Shown: positions 53,003 through 62,961 of the stretch, one piece after another
How positions within the stretch are numbered: position 1 is the stretch's first letter
How the letters are laid out: every line of letters starts with the position of its first letter
DNA from: Paenibacillus sediminis
GTDB lineage: Bacteria; Bacillota; Bacilli; Paenibacillales; Paenibacillaceae
Direction of reading: 5' to 3'
Assembly: GCF_017873765.1 (NCBI RefSeq)
Contig: NZ_JAGGKP010000006.1
Coordinates: forward strand, 1-64,000
DNA length: 64,000 nucleotides
Notes under the pieces: generated by a model
The model's database searches: none
The model's input: the letters and a program-made list of their open reading frames with translations, nothing else
What the model was told of the DNA's origin: nothing
Position numbers and translations under genes: made by a program

Positions 53003-53134
53003 TTAAATTAACTGGGCAAGGAGTACTTGCAGTTCCTCGTCTGTAAGATCTCTCCACTGCCCTTTATCTACGCCATTTAAGTAAATGTTCATAATTCGAA
53101 CACGCTCAAGCCTTTCCACTCTATTAATTCTCAT
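53003..53134 (-). CDS. Small hypothetical protein (43 residues)
   Basis: A short open frame in an otherwise empty 250-bp gap. It starts [16 protein letters not shown] and ends [14 protein letters not shown]. The N-terminus is strongly basic and the C-terminus acidic and helical. AGGAAAG lies about 12 nt upstream of the ATG, a little far. Composition looks like a real protein, and codon use matches the neighbours. I do not recognise the family. It could also be a chance frame. Confidence 0.5.
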   Translation of the reverse strand: MRINRVERLERVRIMNIYLNGVDKGQWRDLTDEELQVLLAQLI

Positions 53135-53186
53135 ATAAAACTCGCTTTCCTAACTGATTTATTCATTGTATATGAAGTTAAAATAA

Positions 53187-53219
53187 AAAACATCCGATTT
53201 TAATAAAATCAGATGCTGT
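53187..53219 (-). terminator. Terminator of the acyl-CoA catabolic operon
   Basis: On the minus strand, CATCTGATTTT and AAAATCGGATG (one mismatch) around a 3-nt loop, followed by TTTTTTA, 15 nt past the carboxylase stop codon. Confidence 0.85.
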
Positions 53220-53233
53220 ACGATTGAGCTAGA

Positions 53234-54781
53234 CTATACCGGATACACCGGATGTTTGCGCTCTGAAAAATGATAGTTTTTCGACGAATATACTTCAAAT
53301 CGTTTGATTAATTCGTCTCTTAATGAACCCGGAGAAATAATTCCGTCGATGACCATTTCTGAAGCAAGGTGATACAGGTCTATGTCTTTACGGTATTCAT
53401 CCCGCTTCTCAGAAATGAAACTTTCTCGCTGCGATTCAGGAAGTTCGGCGATTTTGTTCGCATATACTGCGTTTACCGCAGCTTCAGGACCCATGACGGC
53501 AATCTGCGCTGAAGGCAATGCGAGACTGCAGTCTGGTTCGAACGCAGGACCAGCCATTGCATACAGACCTGCTCCATAGGCTTTTCGGACGATAATAGAG
53601 ATTTTAGGAACCGTTGCTTCGGAGACGGCCGCAATCATTTTTGCCCCATGCCGAATGATTCCCGCCTGCTCCACTTGAGTACCAACCATGAACCCAGGGA
53701 CGTCTACCAGAAACAGAAGTGGAATATGGAAAGCATCACACAGCCAAATAAATTTGGCCGCTTTATCGGCAGAATCATGAAATAAGATCCCCCCCTTTAC
53801 CCTCGGCTGATTCGCAATGATTCCTACTGGCTTCCCATCCAGCCTTGCTAAGCCTGTAATGAGTTCCTTGGCAAACAACCTCTTGATTTCAAAAAAAGAA
53901 TCTTCATCCACGATCCCGTCAATCAATTGGTACATGTCAAATGCAGTATATTGATCTTCAGGGATAATCTCTTCAAGTGTCTCCTCCATATGTTTCGGAG
54001 GCTTTGGCTCCATGACAGGCGGTCTTTCCGAATAATTGGCCGGAAAATAAGCGAGATAATCTCTGGCAAGCCTAATCGCTTCTTCTTCGCTTTGAGCAAG
54101 CACATCACCACAGCCGGATATGGAACAGTGCATTCTGGCACCTCCAAGCTCTTCCAAGGTAGCCTTCTCCCCAACAACCATTTCGACGATGCGCGGAGAT
54201 CCGAGGTACATCGAAGCATTCCCGTTTACCATGATGACAATATCACAAAAAGCTGGAATGTAGGCTCCACCCGCTGCTGACGGACCGAATAAAAGGCAAA
54301 TTTGCGGAATTTTCCCCGACAGCTTTGTCTCATTATAAAAGATTCTTCCTGCACCTCTGCGGCCCGGGTACATCTCTAGCTGATCTGTAATGCGTGCACC
54401 CGCGGAATCCACTAAATATAGGAGCGGCACCCGCATTTTATCCGCCGTTTCCTGCATGCGAATCATCTTCTCCACCGTCCGCGATCCCCAAGAACCAGCT
54501 TTAACTGTCGAGTCATTGGCAATGACACATACCGTCTGCCCGTGTATTTTACCTATGGCAGTTACTACCCCATCAGCAGGCAGATCAGGCTCTATGCAGT
54601 TGGCAAACAACGCATCCTCAAGCTCGAAACCCGGATCAAACAGCTTTTGTAGACGGTCACGAACAAACATTTTCCCCTGTTCAGCATTTTTCTCATGATA
54701 CTTAGGGGCTCCGCCCTTCTTAATCTGCTCGGTCCGTTTCTGTAAATCATCATCCTCAGGTTCAAATAAGTTGAACTTCAT
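53234..54781 (-). CDS. Acyl-CoA carboxylase beta (carboxyltransferase) subunit
   Basis: A 515-residue biotin-dependent carboxyltransferase of the methylcrotonyl/propionyl-CoA carboxylase beta type, similar to YngE. It moves CO2 from carboxybiotin to an acyl-CoA. Family segments are VIANDSTVKAGSWG, LVDSAGARITDQ, FGPSAAGGAYIPAFCD, LFLVDVPGFMVG and RKAYGAGLYAMAGPAF, which form the two oxyanion sites. With isovaleryl-type dehydrogenase, crotonase and AtuA genes alongside, methylcrotonyl-CoA is the likeliest substrate. No biotin carboxylase or biotin carrier gene lies in the operon. It is the last gene and is followed by a terminator. Confidence 0.92.
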   Translation of the reverse strand: MKFNLFEPEDDDLQKRTEQIKKGGAPKYHEKNAEQGKMFVRDRLQKLFDPGFELEDALFANCIEPDLPADGVVTAIGKIHGQTVCVIANDSTVKAGSWGSRTVEKMIRMQETADKMRVPLLYLVDSAGARITDQLEMYPGRRGAGRIFYNETKLSGKIPQICLLFGPSAAGGAYIPAFCDIVIMVNGNASMYLGSPRIVEMVVGEKATLEELGGARMHCSISGCGDVLAQSEEEAIRLARDYLAYFPANYSERPPVMEPKPPKHMEETLEEIIPEDQYTAFDMYQLIDGIVDEDSFFEIKRLFAKELITGLARLDGKPVGIIANQPRVKGGILFHDSADKAAKFIWLCDAFHIPLLFLVDVPGFMVGTQVEQAGIIRHGAKMIAAVSEATVPKISIIVRKAYGAGLYAMAGPAFEPDCSLALPSAQIAVMGPEAAVNAVYANKIAELPESQRESFISEKRDEYRKDIDLYHLASEMVIDGIISPGSLRDELIKRFEVYSSKNYHFSERKHPVYPV

Positions 54782-54787
54782 TGTCGA

Positions 54788-55570
54788 TTACTCCCCTTTA
54801 AATACCGGGTGGCGTTTCTCTTTAAATGCTTGCAGTCCTTCCAAGCGATCCTTCGTCGGAAGAATCACTTCATACGCCTGCCTCTCAATCGCAAGTCCGG
54901 TATGGATATCAGCGTCCAATCCCTTATCAATAGCGTACTTGGCCTGTGCAATAGCAATTGGAGCGTTCCGCACAATCTTCTCCGCTAATTCTATGGTTGT
55001 ACCCATCAAGGCGTAGGCTGGTGTTACATATTCAACGAGTCCGATATTTAGCGCCTCCTCTGCTCCAATTCGTCTAGCTGTATAAATGAGCTCTTTCGCT
55101 CGCCCTTTACCAACGAGCCTTGGCAGCCGCTGCGTTCCGCCTGCACCAGGAAGAATGCCAAGGGACGTTTCGGTAAGCCCCAGATTCGCGGTCTCGGAGG
55201 CGATACGTATATCGCAGGCAAGCGCAAGCTCCAATCCTCCTCCGAATGCCGCACCGTTAATTGCCGCGATAACCGGTTTAGGGAGTGCCTCCAGCCCATT
55301 GATCGTATCACCAATTAACTCAACGGCATCACGTGCTTCCAGGTCATTCATAGCTGCACGTTCTTTCAAATCAGCACCTGCACAGAACACTGTATCCCCC
55401 GCTCCGACTATAATTACACAGCGCGTGACAGGATCGGATTTGCAGCCTTCAATTGCTGCCTGAAGCTCACGCAGCATTTGCATGGATAACGCATTTGCTG
55501 CTTGAGGACGGTTCAAGGTAAGGATCGTAATTCCCTGACCATGCTTTGAGACCAAAACTGCTGTATCCAT
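54788..55570 (-). CDS. Enoyl-CoA hydratase/crotonase (YngF-like)
   Basis: A 260-residue crotonase. The oxyanion segments CAGADLKERAAM and NGAAFGGGLELALACD are present, as are both catalytic acids, in GGGLELAL and GLTETSLGILPGAGG. It hydrates an enoyl-CoA, perhaps 3-methylglutaconyl-CoA in leucine breakdown, given the carboxylase next to it. The ATG at 55570 follows GAAAGGAG; an upstream in-frame ATG overlaps the preceding gene. It is 6 nt from the carboxylase gene. Confidence 0.92.
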   Translation of the reverse strand: MDTAVLVSKHGQGITILTLNRPQAANALSMQMLRELQAAIEGCKSDPVTRCVIIVGAGDTVFCAGADLKERAAMNDLEARDAVELIGDTINGLEALPKPVIAAINGAAFGGGLELALACDIRIASETANLGLTETSLGILPGAGGTQRLPRLVGKGRAKELIYTARRIGAEEALNIGLVEYVTPAYALMGTTIELAEKIVRNAPIAIAQAKYAIDKGLDADIHTGLAIERQAYEVILPTKDRLEGLQAFKEKRHPVFKGE

Positions 55571-55593
55571 GCTGGCTCCTTTCTTAACATCCT

Positions 55594-56745
55594 TTAACAT
55601 CCGATTTGACTGGCAATGACCATCCGCTGAACCTCTGAAGTTCCTTCTCCAATTTCTAAAAGCTTGGCATCCCGGAAGAATCGCTCCACCTCGTACTCCC
55701 GTATGTAGCCGTATCCTCCATGAATTTGGACAGCTTGATCACAGACTCTCATACACATTTCGGAGGCGAACAATTTAGCCATCGCCGCTTCCTTCTTGAA
55801 TTTTCCGCCTTGGTCTTTGAGCCATGCCGCCTTATATACCATGTTGCGGGCGATTTCAATATTCATCGCCATGTCGGCCAATTTAAACTGAATTGCCTGA
55901 AAGGAAGATAAGCTCTTCCCGAATTGTTTTCTTTGCTTGGCATACGCGAGCGATTTCTCATACGCCCCTTGAGCGATGCCGACAGCCATCGCGCCAATTC
56001 CGATTCTTCCTCCGTCTAACGTTGCTAGAAACTGTTTGTAGCCGCTGCCCTGGGTTCCGAGCAGATTTTCTCTAGGTATTCGCACTTGATCGAGTACCAG
56101 CTCTGTTGTATTGGAAGCATGAAGTCCCATTTTCTCATAGTTATTGATCACCGAAAAACCATGCGCATCGGTAGGCACGATAAAAGCACTTATGCCATTC
56201 GTTCCATTGGAGGGATCTGTTACGGCGGTCAGAGTTAGATTATGAGCGTAACTGCCATTCGTAATAAAACATTTCGAGCCGGTAATGACCCACTCACCTC
56301 CGTCTAGGACAGCCGTTGTTCGGGTTCCGCCCGCATCTGATCCAGCATCCGGTTCAGTCAGTCCGAAAGCGCCTAAGTATTCACCTTTACAAATGGGAGT
56401 TAAATATTTGACCTTTTGTTCTTCCGTTCCGAATAAATGAATGGGTGCTCCCCCTAACGAAATATGCGCAGAGTAGGTGATGCCCGTCGAAGCGCAAACT
56501 CGGCTTAACTCCTCTACAACAATCGCAAAGCTAATCGTATCAGCTTCTCCGCCTCCATACCGTTCAGGGAAAGGAAGACCCATTAACCCAAGTTCCGCAA
56601 GCTTCTCAAATACTTCCTTAGGAAAATCGCCCGTTCGGTCTCTTTGGGAAGCCCCGGGGGCAACTTCCGAGTCTGCAAAATCATGGATCAAATTTCTAAT
56701 CATCAACTGCTCTTCTGTTAAATCGAAATGCAATATCTCCGCCAC
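55594..56745 (-). CDS. Acyl-CoA dehydrogenase (isovaleryl-CoA dehydrogenase-like)
   Basis: A 383-residue FAD enzyme that makes an enoyl-CoA from a short or branched acyl-CoA. Family motifs are LTEPDAGSDAGG, WVITGSKCFITNG, QFGKSLSSFQAIQFKLADM and the C-terminal IHGGYGYIREYEVERFFRD. The expected catalytic base is E367 in EIGEGTSE; the preceding residue is Gly where Tyr is usual. Context with a methylcrotonyl-type carboxylase and crotonase suggests isovaleryl-CoA as substrate, an inference. It lies 8 nt after the AtuA-related gene. Confidence 0.9.
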   Translation of the reverse strand: MAEILHFDLTEEQLMIRNLIHDFADSEVAPGASQRDRTGDFPKEVFEKLAELGLMGLPFPERYGGGEADTISFAIVVEELSRVCASTGITYSAHISLGGAPIHLFGTEEQKVKYLTPICKGEYLGAFGLTEPDAGSDAGGTRTTAVLDGGEWVITGSKCFITNGSYAHNLTLTAVTDPSNGTNGISAFIVPTDAHGFSVINNYEKMGLHASNTTELVLDQVRIPRENLLGTQGSGYKQFLATLDGGRIGIGAMAVGIAQGAYEKSLAYAKQRKQFGKSLSSFQAIQFKLADMAMNIEIARNMVYKAAWLKDQGGKFKKEAAMAKLFASEMCMRVCDQAVQIHGGYGYIREYEVERFFRDAKLLEIGEGTSEVQRMVIASQIGC

Positions 56746-56753
56746 CTTTCTTA

Positions 56754-57101
56754 TTAAGACTTAGAGAAATTCACGGCAACTACGTCCCCCATTTCAATTT
56801 CTAAACGCATCAAGTTAGATGCGTAGCACTTCCCGAGATTATCCATTCTGAGCGATGCAGACCCACCGCCGCTTAATGCCTTCTTGCACACAAAATTGAT
56901 CGCTTTGATGTTAGGCATTAAATAACGAGTCACCTCACCCTTCACCCATCCTGTAAAATGCGCTTTTACTCTCTCGGTTGTTACTTCGTTGATCAGCAGT
57001 TCATAGACATCCTCATTTGGAGCAAACAAAGCGATGTTCACTGTGTTCCCTTTATCGCCTGAACGTGCCTGCACAATATTACGAAGCTGTATCTTGGCCA
57101 T
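56754..57101 (-). CDS. AtuA-related small protein (C-terminal AtuA domain)
   Basis: A 115-residue protein matching the small C-terminal domain of AtuA proteins, with RNIVQARSGDKGNTVNIALF and GWVKGEVTRYLMPNIKAINF. In Pseudomonas AtuA the two parts form one chain; here they are separate genes only 2 nt apart. The role in acyclic terpene and leucine/isovalerate use is not known biochemically. It probably binds its larger partner encoded just upstream. Confidence 0.82.
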   Translation of the reverse strand: MAKIQLRNIVQARSGDKGNTVNIALFAPNEDVYELLINEVTTERVKAHFTGWVKGEVTRYLMPNIKAINFVCKKALSGGGSASLRMDNLGKCYASNLMRLEIEMGDVVAVNFSKS

Positions 57102-57103
57102 TA

Positions 57104-58468
57104 TTACACCTCCATAACGGTCACACGAACACCGCTGTCAATGATGTCACGCGGAACAAGACATGACCACATCCCAAGCAGCTCGCGCGGCTTCATCATC
57201 CCTAGAAAACCGCCCATGGAAGGAGGACCGCTTAGCATAAGCGGGGGGAATAGCCTGCCAAGCTTAGCTGCATCTTCCCTATTACGGGTCCTTACCGCTA
57301 TACGCAAATACACTTCATTTAATTCCTCCTCAGGCAATTTCGACAGCGGTCCGTGCAATGAGTTGTATCCCATATAATCAGTCTGAATTTCTTCATACTG
57401 AAGTCCCATTTGCTGTAATTGCCTGCGAATGATTTGATCCGCGTTCTGTGCCTTCGCCAGAGCGTCTGGCCACGAATACCCGCAAATCGCCTGTCCCATG
57501 AAGCCGTCCGCATATCCCATGACGACTTTGAGCATATTCGTTGGTTTCTTGCCGCGAGCACCCGTAACACGTACCTGATTCGGAGCAATATCCTCTAATC
57601 GAACTTCAGTCATATCGAGCACGATGTCCGGCGTCATATAAGCAGACGGATCATGAATCTCGTAAAGCAGCTGTTCCTTAACCGTGTCGATGGACACAAG
57701 ACCTCCGGTTCCTTCGGTCTTCGTCAGCACGAACTCCCCATCCTCACTTACTTCTGCTACCGGAAACCCGATCTGATCTAAATCTTCAATCGACTGCCAA
57801 TCTCCGCTGAAATTGCCTCCCGTCGATTGTCCAGAGCACTCCATTAAATGACCCATGAGTATCCCTTGCGCGAGCCGGTCCCACTCATCCTGTTCCCAGC
57901 CAAATTCATAAATAAGAGGAGCTAGGAACAGAGCAGAATCGGTGACTCGTCCTGTAATCACGATGTCAGCTCCTTCGCGCAGCGCTTCCACGATGGGACC
58001 ACTGCCTAAATATGCATTGGCAAATAAGATCCGATCTTGAATCGATTCAATATCCCTTCCATCTTCCATATGAGCCAGCCATATCCCATCTTGTCGCCAT
58101 TCCTCTAAACGATCCAGAACATCGTCACCTGTAACTACAGCTACTTTAAGACCCTCGATGCCAAGTTCACGAACGATACGCAGTACCTCCTGCTGAGCTC
58201 CAAGTGGATTCATTCCCCCGGCATTCGTCAGAAGCTTAATACCCTTCTCTTTGATGACAGGAAGCAGCTCCCGTATCGTTACGCTAATATCTGCTGTGTA
58301 TCCCTTACTCGGGTCTTTCTTACGGTCTTTTTGCAAAATAGCCAGCGTGAGCTCAGCAAGACAATCGAAACAGATATACTGTATATTCCCTTTCTGCGCT
58401 GTTTCGATTGCAGGTAAAATGGAATCACCATAGAATCCTTGCCCTGCTCCAATCCGTATCTTTTTCAT
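57104..58468 (-). CDS. atuA: AtuA family protein (DUF1446, large part)
   Basis: A 454-residue protein of the acyclic terpene utilisation AtuA (DUF1446) family. Typical segments are IRIGAGQGFYGDSILPA, CFDCLAELTLAIL, LLTNAGGMNPLGA and GADIVITGRVTDSALFLAP. The biochemical role is unsettled. The family travels with acyl-CoA carboxylases, crotonases and acyl-CoA dehydrogenases that break down branched acyl-CoAs, as here. The ATG at 58468 has AAGGGGG upstream; a longer frame overlaps icmF and is not used. The C-terminal domain is encoded separately downstream. Confidence 0.88.
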   Translation of the reverse strand: MKKIRIGAGQGFYGDSILPAIETAQKGNIQYICFDCLAELTLAILQKDRKKDPSKGYTADISVTIRELLPVIKEKGIKLLTNAGGMNPLGAQQEVLRIVRELGIEGLKVAVVTGDDVLDRLEEWRQDGIWLAHMEDGRDIESIQDRILFANAYLGSGPIVEALREGADIVITGRVTDSALFLAPLIYEFGWEQDEWDRLAQGILMGHLMECSGQSTGGNFSGDWQSIEDLDQIGFPVAEVSEDGEFVLTKTEGTGGLVSIDTVKEQLLYEIHDPSAYMTPDIVLDMTEVRLEDIAPNQVRVTGARGKKPTNMLKVVMGYADGFMGQAICGYSWPDALAKAQNADQIIRRQLQQMGLQYEEIQTDYMGYNSLHGPLSKLPEEELNEVYLRIAVRTRNREDAAKLGRLFPPLMLSGPPSMGGFLGMMKPRELLGMWSCLVPRDIIDSGVRVTVMEV

Positions 58469-58484
58469 GTTATCCCCCTTAGAC

Positions 58485-61400
58485 CTACATATTTCGGCGG
58501 TACTGTCCTCCCACTTCGTATAAAGCCGTCGTAATCTGTCCAAGGGAAGCCACTTTAACGGTCTCCATTAGCTCTTCGAAAATGTTGCCGTCCTGTAAAG
58601 CAACCTGTTTCAGCCTAGCAAGGGCAGCCCCGCATTCATCCTGATGCTTCGACCAAAATGCTTGAACATTCGTAATCTGAGTCTGCTTCTCTTCCTCCGT
58701 CGATCTTGCCAGCTCAATTTCGTATGCATTCTCGTTCGCATTCGGATTGATGAATGTGTTCACCCCGATAATAGGCAATTCTCCAGAGTGCTTCTTATGC
58801 TCATAGTAGAGCGATTCCTCTTGAATTTTTCCGCGTTGGTAGCCCGTCTCCATCGCTCCCAGCACGCCCCCGCGATCGTGAATGCGCTGGAATTCAGCTA
58901 ATACACTTTCCTCAACCAGGTCGGTCAGCTCATCGATCATGAAGGAGCCTTGAAGCGGATTTTCGTTCTTGGCGAGGCCGAGTTCCTTGTTAATAATCAT
59001 TTGAATAGCCATGGCTCTACGGACGGAATTTTCTGTCGGAGTCGTAATCGCTTCATCAAAAGCGTTCGTGTGTAAGGAGTTGCAGTTGTCATAAATCGCG
59101 ATTAATGCCTGCAATGTTGTGCGGATATCGTTGAAGTCCATCTCCTGCGCATGCAAGGAGCGGCCCGAGGTTTGGATATGGTACTTCAGCTTCTGGCTTC
59201 GTTCATTTCCGCCGTACTTGTTCTTGATGACGGTAGACCAAATGCGACGTGCCACTCGGCCCATGACGGTATATTCAGGATCTAGACCGTTACTGAAGAA
59301 AAAGGAAAGATTGGGTGCAAAATCATCAATATGCATCCCGCGGCTTAAATAGTATTCAACGAACGTAAATCCATTCGCTAAGGTAAAGGCTAATTGGGAG
59401 ATGGGATTAGCTCCCGCTTCGGCGATATGATAGCCGCTGATGCTGACAGAATAATAGTTGCGAACCTTGTGATCGATAAAATACTGCTGAATATCCCCCA
59501 TCATTTTCAAGGCGAATTCAGTCGAGAAAATACACGTATTCTGCCCTTGATCCTCCTTGAGAATATCGGCTTGAACCGTGCCGCGCACCGTTTGCAGCGT
59601 ATAGCATTTGATTTGCTCATATTCGCCCTGATCTAGCTGCCGTCCGCTCTTCTCGATGAACTTCAGGGTCTGCTGATCGATAGCCGTATTCATGAACATG
59701 GCTAACATGATCGGCGCAGGACCATTGATGGTCATCGATACACTGGTAGATGGATGGCACAGGTCAAAGCCCGCATACAGCTTCTTCATGTCATCGAGCG
59801 AACACACACTTACACCGCTGTTCCCGATTTTCCCATAAATGTCTGGGCGCTCATCCGGGTCATGACCATATAATGTGACACTGTCAAAGGCAGTAGACAG
59901 TCGCTTAGCATCATCATTTTGGGACAAGTAATGGAACCTTCGATTCGTTCGATCTGGCGTGCCCTCTCCGGCAAATTGACGTCTCGGCTCTTCATTCGTC
60001 CGCTTGAACGGGAACACACCCGCCGTATATGGGAAGGTACCTGGTAAATTCTCTTTCAGCAGCCAGCGTAAAATTTCCCCATCATCCTCAAATGCCGGCA
60101 CGCTGACACGCGGAATTTTATTGCCAGAGAGCGACTCCGTATACAGTTCAGTAATCATTTCCTTATCACGAACTTTCGTAATGAGCTGATCCTGTTTATA
60201 TGCTTCGCGGAGCTTTGGCCATGCTTCCAGCATTTTGCGGCAGTCAGGATGCAGCTTGGCTTCATAGCAGGCGGACATTTCGTCTAGCTTAGCAGTAAAA
60301 TGGTCAGCCTCCTCCTTAGACATGATTGTTCCATCATCCGATAAAATAAGCTGCTTGGTTCCACTTAATTGCGATAGCGTGCGAGCAATCGCCGCTTGTT
60401 CTAAGGTAAACTTCTTGTACTCGCGAACAGTCTGTACGATTTCTCCCAAATATCCAGTTCTGCTCGGCGGGATGATCAGGTCTTTCTTCGTCACATTCTG
60501 TATGGCCCCATCATAAGAAGTCGGCCAGCTGCCCCCTGTTTTCTGCTCCACCATCTTCATCAAATTGGCGAACAATACATTCGTTCCCGGATCATTAAAC
60601 TGACTGGCGATCGTCCCGAATACCGGCAATTCCTCATCTGGAACATCGAACAACTGACGGCTGCGTCTAAATTGCTTGCGTACATCGCGCAGCGCATCTT
60701 CAGATCCACGGCGGTCGAATTTATTGATTACGATGACGTCCGCGAAATCGATCATATCGATTTTCTCGAGCTGCGTCGCTGCGCCAAATTCACTGGTCAT
60801 CACGTACATCGCGATATCGCACAGCTCAACAATTTTAGAATCACCCTGACCGATGCCGCTCGTTTCGATAATGGCCAAGTCATAACCGGCCGCTTTAACG
60901 ATATCGACAGCATCCTTCGTGGCATAGCTCAGCTCCGTCTTCGATCCCCGCGTGGCTAAGCTGCGCATATAGACACGAGGATTGTGAATCGCATTCATTC
61001 GGATGCGGTCTCCTAGCAAAGCTCCTCCTGTCTTCATCTTAGAAGGATCGATAGAAATAATAGCAATGAAGCGGTCTGGAAATTGATTGAGATAACGCCG
61101 AACTAATTCGTCAGTTAATGAGCTTTTACCCGATCCGCCCGTTCCTGTGATCCCTATGACAGGGATTACTGCCGCTCCCGCTTCTGCTTGCAGCTGCTTC
61201 AATAGAGCTGAAATAGGGTCACCCGAGCCAGCCTCAACCACACTTTCTTCCACAAGGGTAATCAGCTGCGAAATAACACCCCAATTTTTGCTCTGAATGA
61301 CTGCCAATGCATCTTCCATCCGCTGCTTTGGCGTCTCGAAATCCGATTCCCGAATCATATGGTTGATCATCCCTTGAAGTCCCAGCTCGCGTCCATCATC

Positions 61401-61772
61401 TGGTGAGAAGATCTTGGCAATACCGTATTCATGTAATTCCTTAATTTCAGAGGGAATAATGACGCCTCCGCCGCCGGCGAAGATCTTAATGTGAACCGCT
61501 CCCTGTTGCTGAAGCAAATCATACATGTACTTTAAATACTCGACATGGCCGCCTTGATATGTGCTAATGGCGATTCCCTGCACATCCTCTTGAATAGCCG
61601 CATTTACAATCTCATCGACAGACCTGTTATGTCCAAGATGTATAACTTCTACGCCAGATGCCTGAAGCATGCGCCTCATCATATTGATCGATACATCATG
61701 ACCATCGAACAGAGCGGCCGCCGTAACAAAACGTACTTTACAAACTGGACGATAACTTTTCGTCTCCAACAT
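58485..61772 (-). CDS. icmF: Fused isobutyryl-CoA mutase IcmF
   Basis: A 1095-residue fusion of coenzyme B12-binding domain, G-protein chaperone and mutase. Residues about 10-145 bind B12, with D23 and H25 of DGHDVS giving the lower ligand. Residues about 200-430 are the chaperone GTPase, with Walker [10 protein letters not shown] (210-218), ETSGIGQG and NKFD. The mutase barrel fills about 560-1095, with [12 protein letters not shown] near the substrate. It interconverts isobutyryl-CoA and n-butyryl-CoA, linking valine carbon to beta-oxidation. Domain order is as in Geobacillus IcmF. It sits centrally in the operon, with a dehydrogenase gene on either side. Confidence 0.94.
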   Translation of the reverse strand: MLETKSYRPVCKVRFVTAAALFDGHDVSINMMRRMLQASGVEVIHLGHNRSVDEIVNAAIQEDVQGIAISTYQGGHVEYLKYMYDLLQQQGAVHIKIFAGGGGVIIPSEIKELHEYGIAKIFSPDDGRELGLQGMINHMIRESDFETPKQRMEDALAVIQSKNWGVISQLITLVEESVVEAGSGDPISALLKQLQAEAGAAVIPVIGITGTGGSGKSSLTDELVRRYLNQFPDRFIAIISIDPSKMKTGGALLGDRIRMNAIHNPRVYMRSLATRGSKTELSYATKDAVDIVKAAGYDLAIIETSGIGQGDSKIVELCDIAMYVMTSEFGAATQLEKIDMIDFADVIVINKFDRRGSEDALRDVRKQFRRSRQLFDVPDEELPVFGTIASQFNDPGTNVLFANLMKMVEQKTGGSWPTSYDGAIQNVTKKDLIIPPSRTGYLGEIVQTVREYKKFTLEQAAIARTLSQLSGTKQLILSDDGTIMSKEEADHFTAKLDEMSACYEAKLHPDCRKMLEAWPKLREAYKQDQLITKVRDKEMITELYTESLSGNKIPRVSVPAFEDDGEILRWLLKENLPGTFPYTAGVFPFKRTNEEPRRQFAGEGTPDRTNRRFHYLSQNDDAKRLSTAFDSVTLYGHDPDERPDIYGKIGNSGVSVCSLDDMKKLYAGFDLCHPSTSVSMTINGPAPIMLAMFMNTAIDQQTLKFIEKSGRQLDQGEYEQIKCYTLQTVRGTVQADILKEDQGQNTCIFSTEFALKMMGDIQQYFIDHKVRNYYSVSISGYHIAEAGANPISQLAFTLANGFTFVEYYLSRGMHIDDFAPNLSFFFSNGLDPEYTVMGRVARRIWSTVIKNKYGGNERSQKLKYHIQTSGRSLHAQEMDFNDIRTTLQALIAIYDNCNSLHTNAFDEAITTPTENSVRRAMAIQMIINKELGLAKNENPLQGSFMIDELTDLVEESVLAEFQRIHDRGGVLGAMETGYQRGKIQEESLYYEHKKHSGELPIIGVNTFINPNANENAYEIELARSTEEEKQTQITNVQAFWSKHQDECGAALARLKQVALQDGNIFEELMETVKVASLGQITTALYEVGGQYRRNM

Positions 61773-61797
61773 TCATCCCGCCTTTTACAATCGAATA

Positions 61798-62940
61798 CTA
61801 ATCCTTTAGCAAATGGTTCGAGATCACTAATCTTTGAATTTCATTTGTTCCTTCATAGATTTGCGTCGCTTTCGCATCACGAAACAGCCTCTCTACTGGA
61901 TATTCTCTTGAGTAGCCGTAGCCGCCATGGATCTGAACTGCCTCAGTGGCTGCATGCATGGCCGTATCGGTACTATAAAGTTTAGCTATAGAAGCTTCTT
62001 TCGTGCATTTGATTCCTCTCATTCGCAAATCAGCAGCTTGATAGACAAGAAGCCTTGCCGCTTCCACTTGTGTGGCCATATCGGCCAATTTGAATGCGAT
62101 CGCCTGATTCGCCGAAATGGGTCTACCGAATTGCTGACGAACCTTCGCATATTGAATGGAATGCTCTAGTGCCGCTTCAGAAATGCCCAGCGCCTGGGCA
62201 GCAATTCCGATACGCCCTACGTCAAGGTTGCCAAGAGCAATCTTGAACCCTTCTCCTTCAGCACCAAGTAAATTGTATGCGGGCACTTCAGCATTTTCGA
62301 AGATTAACTGCGTTGTGCCAGAGCCATGGAGCCCCATCTTCTTTTCCTTTTTACCTATAGTAAATCCAGGGGTGTCCTTATCTACAATAAAAGCGGAGAT
62401 CCCTCTTCTTCCTTGGGCTATGTCCGTTACAGCGAACGTAATAAACACATCTGCGTATTCTCCGCTCGTGATAAACATTTTCGAGCCGTTCAGAATGTAG
62501 TGATCTCCTCGTCTCACGGCAGATGTACTAATACTGCCTGAATCCGAGCCGGAGTTAGGTTCAGTAAGCGCAAACGCGCCAATGTACTCGCCAGAAGTTA
62601 GCTTGGGGATATACTTTTTCTTCTGCTCATCGCTGCCGAAATAAAGGATTGGGTTCGTTCCGAGCGAGGTATGCACTGACAAAATCACGCCAACAGCAGC
62701 ACTTACTTTAGAAATTTCATGAATCGCGATGATATAAGATATAAAATCGCTGCCTGCCCCTCCCCATTCCTCTGCAATTGGAATACCCATGAGCCCATTC
62801 GCACCCATTTTCCGGATGATATCAACAGGGTATTCGTCATTCTCCTCCATCTTTTCAATAAAAGGCGCAATCTCCCGCTCAGCAAAGTCACGTACCATTC
62901 TGCGAATCATTTGTTGTTCCTCTGTGAAGTGCAGACTCAC
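61798..62940 (-). CDS. Short-chain acyl-CoA dehydrogenase (butyryl-CoA type)
   Basis: A 380-residue acyl-CoA dehydrogenase with all family motifs: LTEPNSGSDSGS, YILNGSKMFITSG, QFGRPISANQAIAFKLADM and IHGGYGYSREYPVERLFRD. The catalytic base is E363 in IYEGTNEIQ, the usual short-chain form. It should turn butyryl-CoA from IcmF into crotonyl-CoA. The start is GTG with GAGGAGG upstream. It lies between the hydroxybutyryl-CoA dehydrogenase gene and icmF, 25 nt before icmF. Confidence 0.93.
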   Translation of the reverse strand: MSLHFTEEQQMIRRMVRDFAEREIAPFIEKMEENDEYPVDIIRKMGANGLMGIPIAEEWGGAGSDFISYIIAIHEISKVSAAVGVILSVHTSLGTNPILYFGSDEQKKKYIPKLTSGEYIGAFALTEPNSGSDSGSISTSAVRRGDHYILNGSKMFITSGEYADVFITFAVTDIAQGRRGISAFIVDKDTPGFTIGKKEKKMGLHGSGTTQLIFENAEVPAYNLLGAEGEGFKIALGNLDVGRIGIAAQALGISEAALEHSIQYAKVRQQFGRPISANQAIAFKLADMATQVEAARLLVYQAADLRMRGIKCTKEASIAKLYSTDTAMHAATEAVQIHGGYGYSREYPVERLFRDAKATQIYEGTNEIQRLVISNHLLKD

Positions 62941-62961
62941 CGCGGTTCCTCCTCTCAGCCT

